From a virus: DNA of 45,536 nt. Location of the stretch: the IMG/VR virus record IMGVR_UViG_3300027857_000028, positions 1-45,536 of that record. One strand, written 5' to 3'. Positions 15,685-22,564 of this stretch are shown here, one piece after another; the first letter of the stretch is position 1, and each line of letters opens with the position of its first letter. The translations under genes were made by a program, and so were the position numbers. A model generated the notes under the pieces. The model saw nothing but the letters and a program-made list of their open reading frames with translations. It was not told the origin of the DNA and made no database searches.

Positions 15685-17094
15685 ATGCAGATTTCCTCGT
15701 CTCCTCTCAAGTGGACTCTTCCTTTCGCCACTAACGACAGCGCGAAAGTGGAAATCCCTACGACCACATCGGACCCTACGCGGTTCTCTTTGTCGCTCGG
15801 TTCCCCGCCGCTGACTGGCCAGCCGCCGGAATCGGGTGGTGTCCCACCTCAGCTGGAAGACTTCAACGGTGCGATGAATCAGTTGTCTCGCATCACGTGG
15901 TGGGCTATGGGCGGCGGCCCATTCCCGTTCGATGCTACGTGGTCATCCGATCCCAATGTTAACGGTTACGCCAACGGTGCGCGCATCGCCACCGCTGACG
16001 GCCGCGGTGAGTGGATTTCGGTGGTGGACAACAACACCGTCAACCCCGATACCGTAGGCACCAATTGGGTGCCGGGATACAACTACGGCACGTTGGCCCT
16101 AACGGGGCAGACGGGCGGCACGGTTACGCTGACACCTGCGCAAGCCGTAAAGCGCTCGATGAGTGTCGCCGGAGCACTGACCAGCAACTTGGTGGTCATC
16201 GTGCCGACATGGCTGCAAGAGTGGATAGTCACCAATACGACGACTGGTGCGTTCACTGTCACGGTCAAAACCGCTGCCGGTTCGGGCGTTGTCATTCCGC
16301 AGGACAGTTCGCCAACACGTGTGCGCGGTGATGGCACGAACATCACCCAATTGGCAGAGAATGTCGCGGCGGCAACAGCGGCCACGCATGCCTTGCAATC
16401 ACAGCAAAAAGGCGTGCAGCGGTTTACTTCGGGCGGCATGTGGGTTTGCCCACCAGGTGTTACGGTGGCGTGGGTATCGGGCTGCGCTGGTGGTGGTGGT
16501 GGTGGTGGTTCCTCCAGCGCTGGTACAACATTGGGGTCTGGCGGCGGCGGCGCGGGCGGCGGCGCGGGCGGCTACGTCACGCGCTCGCCTATTGCGGTCA
16601 CGCCGGGGGCCACTTACACGATCGTCATCGGCACGGGCGGGCCCGGCGGCGCGGGCGGCGCTCCAGGTGTCGGAGGAACGGCAGGCGGTAACACAACGAT
16701 CAACGGTACGGGAGTTGCTATCACACTGTCAGGTGGTAGTGGTGGGGGTGGGGGTACGTTCAGCGCCACACAGCCGTCAGGCGGTTTTGGCGGCGCAGGT
16801 GGCGCTATTTCTGGTATAACGAACGGTTCGGCCGCATCCAATGGTGGCGATGGTGGCGATGGCAATCCGACGACATCGGTATCTGTTGCAGGCTTTGGCG
16901 GCATGGGCGCGAACGGCCCCTTTGGTGGCGGTGGTTCACTGATCCGCAGCGCTCAAAATGCATCACGCGCCGGTAACGCCGGAGGGGGCTTTGGCGGCGG
17001 CGGCGGCGGCGCTTCATCGTGTTATGGCACGGCCAACGTCGCCGGTGCGGCGGGGGGTAATGGTTCACCGGGTGTAGTTATTCTTGAGTGGTGA
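15685..17094 (+). CDS. Tail fibre with glycine-rich C-terminal domain
   Basis: A 469-residue fibre. The N-terminal part (ESGGVPPQLEDFNGAMNQLS, then RITWWAMGGGPFPFDATWSS) is a typical fibre attachment region. RFTSGGMWVCPPGVTVAWVS near residue 250 opens the glycine-rich domain found at the end of many phage fibres. The remaining 200 residues have runs of Gly broken by short loops, compatible with a polyglycine sandwich tip that recognises the receptor through variable loops. It is the last rightward gene of the tail block and faces the lysis genes across a terminator. No fibre chaperone gene follows. Confidence 0.82.
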   Translation: MQISSSPLKWTLPFATNDSAKVEIPTTTSDPTRFSLSLGSPPLTGQPPESGGVPPQLEDFNGAMNQLSRITWWAMGGGPFPFDATWSSDPNVNGYANGARIATADGRGEWISVVDNNTVNPDTVGTNWVPGYNYGTLALTGQTGGTVTLTPAQAVKRSMSVAGALTSNLVVIVPTWLQEWIVTNTTTGAFTVTVKTAAGSGVVIPQDSSPTRVRGDGTNITQLAENVAAATAATHALQSQQKGVQRFTSGGMWVCPPGVTVAWVSGCAGGGGGGGSSSAGTTLGSGGGGAGGGAGGYVTRSPIAVTPGATYTIVIGTGGPGGAGGAPGVGGTAGGNTTINGTGVAITLSGGSGGGGGTFSATQPSGGFGGAGGAISGITNGSAASNGGDGGDGNPTTSVSVAGFGGMGANGPFGGGGSLIRSAQNASRAGNAGGGFGGGGGGASSCYGTANVAGAAGGNGSPGVVILEW

Positions 17095-17100
17095 TATTGC

Positions 17101-17129
17101 AAAGCCCAGTGCTTACTGCACTGGGCTTT
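17101..17129. terminator. Bidirectional terminator between tail fibre and Rz
   Basis: Perfect 12-bp stem AAAGCCCAGTGC (17101-17112) with GCACTGGGCTTT (17118-17129) and a five-base loop. It lies between convergent genes. The loop bases TTA (17113-17115) are the stop codon of the leftward Rz gene. Confidence 0.88.
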
Positions 17130-17652
17130 GTTGTCGTTCGGCCTCTAGCAGCGCTTGTAAGGCGATTATTTGCTGATCGAGGACGTGTTCGCGTTGGTCG
17201 GCTTCATCACCGGCTCGAACAGCAGCGATTGAATCAGCGAGGCGCTGTGTAGCGGCACTGGCGGTGGCAGCATCAGCGATGCGGGCACGGGCGGCAACGA
17301 CGGGCATTTGACCGCTACATACTGCGGCGGATTCATCGCGCAGCCGGACAGTGCCAGCAGCGACAGCAGGAGCAAGGTGTTCAGCAAAAGACGGTTGCGG
17401 CGCATGGATGGCTTCCTCATATTTGGCGGCTAGTGCGTTGAACGCGTTGCGTTGGTTGTCTTCGGTCGCACGTGTCTGTAACGCCTGTTCAGCCGCCGCA
17501 GCGGTTTGAACTGCCTTGGCGGCGTCCCAACGCGTTTGCACGCTCAAAGCGCCTTCGTGATGCCCCCACATAAACAGCGCAGCTAGCGCTGCCAATACGA
17601 GCAGCACGCCCGCTAGCTTGGCGTAGAGGCCGGTTAGTAAAGTGAAAGGCAT
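17113..17652 (-). CDS. Rz: Spanin inner-membrane subunit (Rz-like)
   Basis: A 179-residue protein with one N-terminal membrane helix (about residues 8-28, LYAKLAGVLLVLAALAALF). A long periplasmic helical region follows (QTAAAAEQALQTRATEDNQR, then LLEAERQQSPVQ). This is the layout of i-spanin Rz, which with the lipoprotein Rz1 fuses the membranes at the end of lysis. ATG 17652 follows TTGGAG; the reading frame extends ten codons further up without a better site. The stop lies in the terminator loop. The Rz1 gene is wholly inside it in another frame. Confidence 0.85.
   Translation of the reverse strand: MPFTLLTGLYAKLAGVLLVLAALAALFMWGHHEGALSVQTRWDAAKAVQTAAAAEQALQTRATEDNQRNAFNALAAKYEEAIHAPQPSFAEHLAPAVAAGTVRLRDESAAVCSGQMPVVAARARIADAATASAATQRLADSIAAVRAGDEADQREHVLDQQIIALQALLEAERQQSPVQ
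17166..17405 (-). CDS. Rz1: Spanin outer-membrane lipoprotein (Rz1-like), nested in Rz
   Basis: A 79-residue frame inside the Rz gene. It has a lipoprotein signal LLLSLLALSGC (lipobox LSGC, Cys at about residue 22). The mature part is rich in Pro and Ser (SLPPVPASLMLPPPVP), the mark of Rz1. The start ATG 17405 has AGGAAG seven bases upstream; ATG 17420 is the alternative. Fully embedded Rz1 genes are known in lambda and others. It pairs with the surrounding Rz. Confidence 0.85.
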   Translation of the reverse strand: MRRNRLLLNTLLLLSLLALSGCAMNPPQYVAVKCPSLPPVPASLMLPPPVPLHSASLIQSLLFEPVMKPTNANTSSISK

Positions 17653-17678
17653 GTCATTTGCTCCAATAGAGATAGGGC

Positions 17679-17930
17679 TCAAGGCTTGTGTTCCGTGATG
17701 GCCTTGACGGCAATCGCCGCGCCTAATGCCGCGATGACCAGCGAGAGCCCTTCGCCATAATGGTCGTGGTCGAAGGGCACTTTGTTCACGATGACATTCC
17801 AGGCGCTGAGCGCCAGATATTCAATACCGCCAATGAAAGCCAAGATACCGCCAACGATACGTACCACGTCAGGCGTCGCGTTGTCACGCTCGCTGAAGAG
17901 ATGCAGCAATAGCTGACGGATCTTTTCCAT
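17679..17930 (-). CDS. Holin-like membrane protein, 83 aa
   Basis: Two hydrophobic segments (about residues 25-45, VRIVGGILAFIGGIEYLAL, and 63-78, LSLVIAALGAAIAVKAIT). They are separated by a charged loop with FDHDHYGEG, and both ends are charged. Size, two membrane passes and position directly before Rz fit a class II-type holin that releases the endolysin. Three other membrane or Ala/Pro-rich proteins lie between it and the endolysin, so which of them is the actual holin is not certain. Confidence 0.6.
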   Translation of the reverse strand: MEKIRQLLLHLFSERDNATPDVVRIVGGILAFIGGIEYLALSAWNVIVNKVPFDHDHYGEGLSLVIAALGAAIAVKAITEHKP

Positions 17931-17936
17931 ATGGGC

Positions 17937-18320
17937 TTACTTCGGCGGGGGCGTCAGGATGGTGATGCTATCCGGCGCGGGTTCGACATTACCTGTCACC
18001 GCTGCGGCGGCGTCGTGCGACCCTTCGGCAGCCGGAGCTGGTACGGGAGCCGGGATTTCAGCCACGACGACCGGAGAAGCCTCGGCAGCCGCCTCTGCGC
18101 CCTGAGCCACGATTTTGACAGCCATTGCGGTAGCGTCGATCTGTGCCTGTGCAAAGTCGCGCAGCTGTTCGAACGAATCGAAGCGGTAACCTTCGTGGCC
18201 CAGCAAGTGCAGGAAGTCCTCGCCTACGCGCGCAGCGAGGCTATGCTCTGTCTGCGCTACAGTGTTGGTGCCCGCAGTCTTAGCCTGCGATGGCTTAGGA
18301 GTCAGTACGATGATGCTCAT
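17937..18320 (-). CDS. Ala/Pro-rich hypothetical protein of the lysis block, 127 aa
   Basis: The N-terminal half is globular and helical (AARVGEDFLHLLGHEGYRFD, then SFEQLRDFAQAQIDATAMAV). The second half is Ala/Pro/Val-rich (VVVAEIPAPVPAPAAEGS). The two ends carry similar tags, IIVLTPKPSQ near the start and ITILTPPPK at the stop. No signal or membrane helix is seen. It lies six bases from the holin-like gene in the lysis operon. Function unknown; it could be a virion-associated or lysis-regulating protein. Confidence 0.55.
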   Translation of the reverse strand: MSIIVLTPKPSQAKTAGTNTVAQTEHSLAARVGEDFLHLLGHEGYRFDSFEQLRDFAQAQIDATAMAVKIVAQGAEAAAEASPVVVAEIPAPVPAPAAEGSHDAAAAVTGNVEPAPDSITILTPPPK

Positions 18321-18323
18321 GGG

Positions 18324-18650
18324 CTATTTTCCTGTGGTTTTGTTGAGTTGTGGGGCCATCATGTAAATGGCATCTACATGGTCTTTCATGTTCAGGTATA
18401 GCATGCCGCCACCGACCAATGCCACGATAGTGATAACGGTCATCAGCCCGCACAGCACGACCGAAAACAGTGATAGCCACAGCATCCGTTGCGTTTTACT
18501 ATCGTCGACACTGACGGATATGTTGCCCGTCTGTGCCGCGACACCTGATGGCCAACCCGAAGGATGTCGCTCTCGGAAATGCTCCATCGTTGCCTGCAAG
18601 CTACGAGCGGTAGTGATCCATTCGCGCGCCAATTCGGGATCTAGGTCCAT
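18324..18650 (-). CDS. Single-TM membrane protein of the lysis block, 108 aa
   Basis: An N-terminal soluble part (about 55 residues, AREWITTARSLQATMEHF), a hydrophobic helix (about 58-85, LWLSLFSVVLCGLMTVITIV and onward), and a short charged tail. It could be an antiholin, a second holin or a lysis regulator. It starts at ATG 18650 and ends three bases before the Ala/Pro-rich gene. No family recognised. Confidence 0.55.
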   Translation of the reverse strand: MDLDPELAREWITTARSLQATMEHFRERHPSGWPSGVAAQTGNISVSVDDSKTQRMLWLSLFSVVLCGLMTVITIVALVGGGMLYLNMKDHVDAIYMMAPQLNKTTGK

Positions 18651-18663
18651 GCGATGCCCCTGG

Positions 18664-18912
18664 TTAACTGATGTTGAGATGGCCAGCGATACGATGTGTC
18701 AACTGCGTCAGTCTCTGCAATTCGCTATACATCCGGTCGAGCAGTTCTTTCCCGCCATCGTGAGCAGCCATGCGGGTCTCTAACTCACTGACGCGGGTTT
18801 CGAGAAAATCGACGCGCTTGTCCTGACGAATGATCCATGTGCGAATGATCCAGGCACTTGCCGCCGCCGCCGCGCCGATAGCCCATAGCACAATCGGGTC
18901 GTTCAACGTCAT
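18664..18912 (-). CDS. Membrane-anchored coiled-coil protein, 82 aa (possible antiholin)
   Basis: One N-terminal membrane helix (PIVLWAIGAAAAASAWIIR, about residues 6-25), then a heptad-like helix (VDFLETRVSELETRMAAH and ELLDRMYSELQRL). The start overlaps the endolysin stop by four bases (ATGA). Small proteins of this shape beside endolysins are often annotated as holins or lysis regulators (DUF2730-like). The assignment rests on topology and place. Confidence 0.55.
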   Translation of the reverse strand: MTLNDPIVLWAIGAAAAASAWIIRTWIIRQDKRVDFLETRVSELETRMAAHDGGKELLDRMYSELQRLTQLTHRIAGHLNIS

Positions 18913-19379
18913 GCGAGTGTCCCTCCCGCGGTCACATAGGCGACACGCAAGGCGCCGATATGGTTCTCATGCTGGCCATAGCCCGCACCCGGCAAACTAG
19001 CCCATATGTTTGACACTTTCGCCACGGCCTGGTCAAACCGTCCCGCTTGAATATCGGCAATGGCGCCTCGTTCACGAATCTGCTGAATCGCAACGCGGTC
19101 CTGACTGACGGGGCCGAAATCGGTCAGTTGTAGTTGGGATTTATAGGGCAGCCACCAACGATGCAGCAATTGGTAGCGCCCGGCTGCTGTTGAGTTCAGT
19201 TGCGCATTGAAGATATTCGGATGGTCGTCGTAACTGGAAAACAATTGGCCGCCTACAAGCACGTTGTAGCCGTCGTCGCTACTGGCCAGTAGTGCAGCAC
19301 CAATTTCTGACATGGCGAGCATGTCGAGAAAGGCACAGACATTGATGCCGCCGGCTTGGTCAGGCGATATGCAAGGCAT
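18909..19379 (-). CDS. Endolysin, lambda R-like lytic transglycosylase
   Basis: A 156-residue enzyme that cuts the glycan strands of peptidoglycan. It follows the lambda R pattern closely: FLDMLAMSEIG (catalytic Glu25), YNVLVGGQLFSSYDDHP, STAAGRYQLLHRWWLPYK, SQDRVAIQQIRERGA and SNIWASLPGAGYGQHE. There is no signal peptide, so a holin is needed for release. The gene is 48 bases downstream of the RusA-like gene and begins a run of overlapping lysis genes. ATG 19379 has GGAACG upstream. Confidence 0.92.
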   Translation of the reverse strand: MPCISPDQAGGINVCAFLDMLAMSEIGAALLASSDDGYNVLVGGQLFSSYDDHPNIFNAQLNSTAAGRYQLLHRWWLPYKSQLQLTDFGPVSQDRVAIQQIRERGAIADIQAGRFDQAVAKVSNIWASLPGAGYGQHENHIGALRVAYVTAGGTLA

Positions 19380-19407
19380 GGGCGGCGTTCCGTAGGGGCA
19401 TGGCTAG

Positions 19408-19413
19408 AGTATA
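19408..19413 (-). promoter_or_regulatory. Possible -10 element ahead of the lysis genes
   Basis: On the minus strand TATACT lies in the short gap between RusA and endolysin. The best upstream box is TTGCGC at a long 19-bp spacing, so the promoter is weak or depends on an activator. It would allow late expression of lysis genes apart from the recombination genes upstream. Confidence 0.3.
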
Positions 19414-19427
19414 ACGTGACAAGTACC

Positions 19428-19802
19428 TTATGGCGCAACCTCGCGGATAGCCAGTTCCACACGACCTTCGCCGCACGGTGCGCCGCGCACGATCATCAGG
19501 CAGTCAATCTGCGAGTCATCGGCCCATATGCGCTGTTCGGTAAGTGTGTCAAACATCACTTTCTCGCGGTTGCAGATGTCCCACACCGGCCCGATCGACT
19601 CAGGTGCGTGCAACACTTTCCATACCACTAGACGCCCGGTCAGTGTGTGTACCGGGCCATTTGGCAGCGCCGCCGCCAGCCGTTTCTTGTATTGCCGGGC
19701 CGCCTTTGACAGCAGAATGCGGCCCAGCACCGCTCGCCATATATTGTTGGTGGATGGTGGCCAAGGCAGTGTCAGCAGTATCGTGCGGCCTTGATAGCTC
19801 AC
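19428..19802 (-). CDS. rusA: RusA-like Holliday junction resolvase, altered active site
   Basis: A 124-residue protein with the RusA fold signature: LPWPPSTNNIWR at the N-terminus, then WDICNREKVMFDTLTEQRIW and ADDSQID. RusA resolves Holliday junctions during phage recombination and packaging. E. coli RusA uses Asp70, Asp72 and Asp91. Here the D-x-D pair reads D-I-C, so the middle Asp is Cys (codon TGC), while the last Asp and the Lys are kept. Activity may be weak or changed. It overlaps the Cys-rich gene upstream by four bases. Confidence 0.82.
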   Translation of the reverse strand: MSYQGRTILLTLPWPPSTNNIWRAVLGRILLSKAARQYKKRLAAALPNGPVHTLTGRLVVWKVLHAPESIGPVWDICNREKVMFDTLTEQRIWADDSQIDCLMIVRGAPCGEGRVELAIREVAP

Positions 19803-20050
19803 GTGAGCGACGACTCAGTAGGCCGATCGTCGAAAGATCGCAAGAAATCGATCACACAATAGGAGCAAATGTCGAGCGAATAATCAGCAGGTCCGCTCGG
19901 CAATGTGACTTTCACCTCAACCGTTACATTCTGGCCCAGCTCTGTTACGCAAGGGCGGAACCATTTGGTCAGCTCAACGCCTGCCCAATTCCTAGCCGTG
20001 CCTTTTATTTCTTCACCGCAGCAGTCGCAAAAAGTGTGAGTTTCTTTCAC
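19799..20050 (-). CDS. Small Cys-pair (zinc-ribbon-like) protein, 83 aa
   Basis: GTG 20050 follows AAGGAGACGCCACC. CDCCGEEIKG near residue 8 and CSYCVIDFL near residue 62 form two Cys pairs (C-x-x-C type), likely a zinc-ribbon. Between them is a beta-rich segment (NVTVEVKVTLPSG). It lies after a strong terminator and overlaps RusA by four bases. No specific family; DNA or protein binding is plausible only. Confidence 0.6.
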   Translation of the reverse strand: MKETHTFCDCCGEEIKGTARNWAGVELTKWFRPCVTELGQNVTVEVKVTLPSGPADYSLDICSYCVIDFLRSFDDRPTESSLT

Positions 20051-20068
20051 GGTGGCGTCTCCTTAAGA

Positions 20069-20092
20069 ACAGGGCGCCCGAAGGCGCCCTGT
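20069..20092 (-). terminator. Leftward hairpin terminator after the ssDNA-binding gene
   Basis: Perfect 10-bp stem ACAGGGCGCC (20069-20078) and GGCGCCCTGT (20083-20092). In the leftward direction the loop is TTCG, a stable tetraloop, followed by TTCTT. It separates the ssDNA-binding gene from the RusA/lysis genes; the short T-run may allow read-through. Confidence 0.75.
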
Positions 20093-20110
20093 GTTTCACG
20101 TGGAACATGA

Positions 20111-20755
20111 TCAAGCAAACGGATTAGCCGTCGTGGGTTTGGCTGACTGCTGGAACGGATCAGCCGATCGGTTGCCTGACGTACCAGCGTTGGTCGTACT
20201 CGCGCTAGCCGCCTGTGCGGCCGTCGCCTGTGCGGCCGCTACGTTCGGGTCCACATAGCTAGCGAATGCGTTAGCCGCCGTGTTGCCGATGTTGAGACGC
20301 TCGCCGTCACTCACAGCCATGACGCCACTGAGGTCGAACGAGATACCGCCGCCTTCGTTGGGCCAGTAAAACGCCGAAATCGCCGCACGCACTTTTTTGC
20401 CTGCATAGAACTTCACGCGAATGGCTGCTTGCTGCGTGTCTTGGCTCAGCTGGTTACCGCCTTCGTCAGCCAGATATGGCGGAAACTGCGTGGAAGCGCG
20501 GATGATGAACCAGTCGCCCGGCACGCCCGGAATAGGCTTGTCGAGTTGCTGATTACGGCGCACGCCGACCTTCAGTCCAGTGAGCGAGCCGCCGGGAGCG
20601 ACAGCAGCAGAGAGGGCTTGCAAGTCGCCAGCGGCGGCCGGAGGAAACGCGAGCACGGAATAGAACTGCAGCGGCTTGCCAGCTTTCTTGCGGTTAGGCT
20701 GCGCCTGGGCCAATGCGTGATGCGTAAGGATTGCGATGTGATCGGTGATAGACAT
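20111..20755 (-). CDS. Single-stranded DNA-binding-like protein (DUF2815 type)
   Basis: A 214-residue protein. LQFYSVLAFPPAAAGDLQAL, LTGLKVGVRRNQQLDKPIPG, DWFIIRASTQFPPY and RVKFYAGKKVRAAISAFYWP match the order of the DUF2815/gp2.5-like ssDNA-binding proteins, an OB fold with aromatic strands. The C-terminal 50 residues are an Ala/Thr-rich flexible tail, as expected for an SSB. It probably coats ssDNA in replication and recombination. ATG 20755 follows GGAG. A structured 190-base leader with inverted repeats precedes it. Confidence 0.72.
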   Translation of the reverse strand: MSITDHIAILTHHALAQAQPNRKKAGKPLQFYSVLAFPPAAAGDLQALSAAVAPGGSLTGLKVGVRRNQQLDKPIPGVPGDWFIIRASTQFPPYLADEGGNQLSQDTQQAAIRVKFYAGKKVRAAISAFYWPNEGGGISFDLSGVMAVSDGERLNIGNTAANAFASYVDPNVAAAQATAAQAASASTTNAGTSGNRSADPFQQSAKPTTANPFA

Positions 20756-20794
20756 TCGATAGACTCCGAAGTTTGAGTATTGCGGTTAGAAGGT

Positions 20795-20874
20795 GTGGCA
20801 GCACTGGTGCGCGGGAATGACGTCAGGGGTTACGTCCTATAATCGGCAGCCAGTGCTGCCACGATTGTGGCAGC
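20795..20874. other. Inverted-repeat element in the leader of the ssDNA-binding gene
   Basis: GTGGCAGCACTGG (20795-20807) is the exact reverse complement of CCAGTGCTGCCAC (20850-20862). The end of the second arm also forms a hairpin GCTGCCAC-GATT-GTGGCAGC (20855-20874). The 8-mer GTGGCAGC/GCTGCCAC thus occurs three times, and the two hairpins exclude each other. A perfect TATAAT (20838-20843, plus strand) lies between the arms without a clear -35. The 190-base gap 20756-20944 holds no gene. Confidence 0.7.
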
Positions 20875-20944
20875 GCGAATCGGTGGTCGCAATCGCGGGA
20901 GGGTTTCAATTGCTGTAGTCGATCCGCGTCGCCACGGTGAAACG

Positions 20945-21271
20945 TTATGCGATGTTTTCGGGCTTGTCAAGTGCTAGTAAGCGATCAATTTCAGCGGCAA
21001 GCAATGCGCCAGCCTTCTCCAACTCGCGAATACGCGAAGCGTTGGAGTTGTCACCGCCCGGTTTCCACCATGCGAAAGCCCATGGCCAATAGCTAGGTTT
21101 TACATGCCGCAGTGCGTCACGTACTTCATCACTGCTTCCCGCCTGGATGACGTAGCAGACCGCGGCCATATTCAGATCGCCGGGCGTGCCTCGTGCGTCA
21201 TGTGCGGCGCCCCAACCTTCGACGTCGATTTGACGTTGGCGCTCGCGCGCAATACGTTCCGCTCCATTCAT
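20945..21271 (-). CDS. Conserved phage hypothetical protein, 108 aa
   Basis: Begins with ERIARERQRQIDVEGWGAAHD and continues PSYWPWAFAWWKPGGDNSNA, then SRIRELEKAGALLAAEIDRL. This pattern (ERQRQ-x-EGW-x-HD ... WPW-x-WKP ... KAGALLxAEIxR) is common in small phage proteins of unknown function often placed among replication genes. It overlaps the nuclease gene upstream by four bases. Function unknown. Confidence 0.7.
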   Translation of the reverse strand: MNGAERIARERQRQIDVEGWGAAHDARGTPGDLNMAAVCYVIQAGSSDEVRDALRHVKPSYWPWAFAWWKPGGDNSNASRIRELEKAGALLAAEIDRLLALDKPENIA

Positions 21272-22464
21272 GGCGTCACCTTCTGCGCGTATTTGTCGAA
21301 TGTGGCCGCGACAGTCAGCGGGTCGGCCGCTTCGGTGGCCAAGATGGTCTTGGCACCATTGGCACGTTTGACCAGCTCGTCATGTATATCAGCTGGAATC
21401 AAGTGCAGCACGTCGCCCAAGGCGGCTGGAGTCAGCGCATCGATATGTCCTAACGCCAGTAAGGTTAGCACGGCGGCTTTTGGGTTCGCCCACATCTTGC
21501 GGCCTGTGGCCACTTTCACTACCAAGCCAGCGGTCCCCGCATCGGCCATTTTGCTGATACGTTCTTCCACGTCTTCCCAGAAGTTTTTGAAAGCGGTACG
21601 TACAGCCCACAGAGCAATCAGTTCTGCATCGGACAGGCTATGCAATGTTGCAGGTGTCACATACGCCTGCAAAGCAGTCTTGCCGGCATGATTCACCGCC
21701 GAACAGCGCAGCGCCTTGGCGGCCTTGCAGTAGCGGCAATGGCTGCCCGGTACGGGTGGCGTGCTCGGATCGGCAAACGCCGCTTCGACAGCCCGTGCCT
21801 CCGCCAGCAGCTTGGCACGTTCGCGATGTAACCATGCAGCATCGACGAGCAGTACTTGCCCAGGCTCGCCGTGGATGCGCCGAGGCTGGTAGATGGCTAG
21901 TCCTAATGACGCTGGCTCCAAATTGAACGTATCTGCAGCGGCCACCAGGTAGCCGGCTACCTGCTCGTTGGGCGCGTCGGCAGTACCCACGTCCACTTCG
22001 CCGAAGCCGTATTTGTAGTCCACGCCGCCGAGACGCTTGATGCTCGGAAACCACAGTAAGAGATCGGCCGTGCCGAACAAAGGGGGCGAAATGCCCTGAA
22101 CTTCGACGCGTCGTTCGAGGACGATGTGCACATCGGGGTAGTTACCCACCAAGGTGGCGATAAATGCGGCGTAGTCCATGCCGTGATGACGAAGCTTATC
22201 GTTCCACTGCGTAACCGTCAGGCCTTTGAGGTCAAGTCCCGCAGGTGGTTGGTATTCGCCGGGATCGCCCGACCGTGCGCCTTCCAGACCGAATCGCTGG
22301 CGCACGTAGAACTCGGCCACCTTGTGCGCGATGGCGCCTTCTTCTGCTTCTGGCCCCGACTCGTCGGGCAGCCCTTCGGACAACGTTACTGATACGGCGC
22401 ACTTGGACCAACGTGAGCGGGCAGACATGGACAGCTTGCTATGAAGCGCTTGAGGTTCACTCAT
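21268..22464 (-). CDS. PD-(D/E)XK nuclease, DUF2800 type (Cas4/RecB-like)
   Basis: A 398-residue nuclease. The active-site order is visible: AHKVAEFYV (N-terminal His helix), PPLFGTADLLLWF near residue 131 (catalytic Asp), VDYKYGFGEVDVG near residue 148 (D-x-K), then NEQVAGYLVAA. CRYCKAAKALRC near residue 240 supplies Cys residues for an iron-sulfur cluster, as in Cas4/AddB-like enzymes. It likely acts as an exonuclease with the ssDNA-binding protein. I choose ATG 22464 (AAAGG upstream) over the frame start at 22506, which lies in the promoter. First gene of the leftward recombination unit. Confidence 0.8.
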   Translation of the reverse strand: MSEPQALHSKLSMSARSRWSKCAVSVTLSEGLPDESGPEAEEGAIAHKVAEFYVRQRFGLEGARSGDPGEYQPPAGLDLKGLTVTQWNDKLRHHGMDYAAFIATLVGNYPDVHIVLERRVEVQGISPPLFGTADLLLWFPSIKRLGGVDYKYGFGEVDVGTADAPNEQVAGYLVAAADTFNLEPASLGLAIYQPRRIHGEPGQVLLVDAAWLHRERAKLLAEARAVEAAFADPSTPPVPGSHCRYCKAAKALRCSAVNHAGKTALQAYVTPATLHSLSDAELIALWAVRTAFKNFWEDVEERISKMADAGTAGLVVKVATGRKMWANPKAAVLTLLALGHIDALTPAALGDVLHLIPADIHDELVKRANGAKTILATEAADPLTVAATFDKYAQKVTP

Positions 22465-22496
22465 GATTGGGCCTTTGTGGTGGATATGTGCGCGGA

Positions 22497-22525
22497 ACGT
22501 TAGCACAATTTGGGGCGAACGTCAA
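22497..22525 (-). promoter_or_regulatory. Sigma70-like promoter for the nuclease/recombination unit
   Basis: On the minus strand TTGACG (22525-22520), 17-bp spacer, TAACGT (22502-22497). It is followed by TCCACCACAAAGG before ATG 22464. It lies between inverted-repeat copy B and the gene, outside the repeat. Confidence 0.65.
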
Positions 22526-22564
22526 TTAAATGAATTTCCCGAACGTCAGCTTCGTGAAAGGTGT

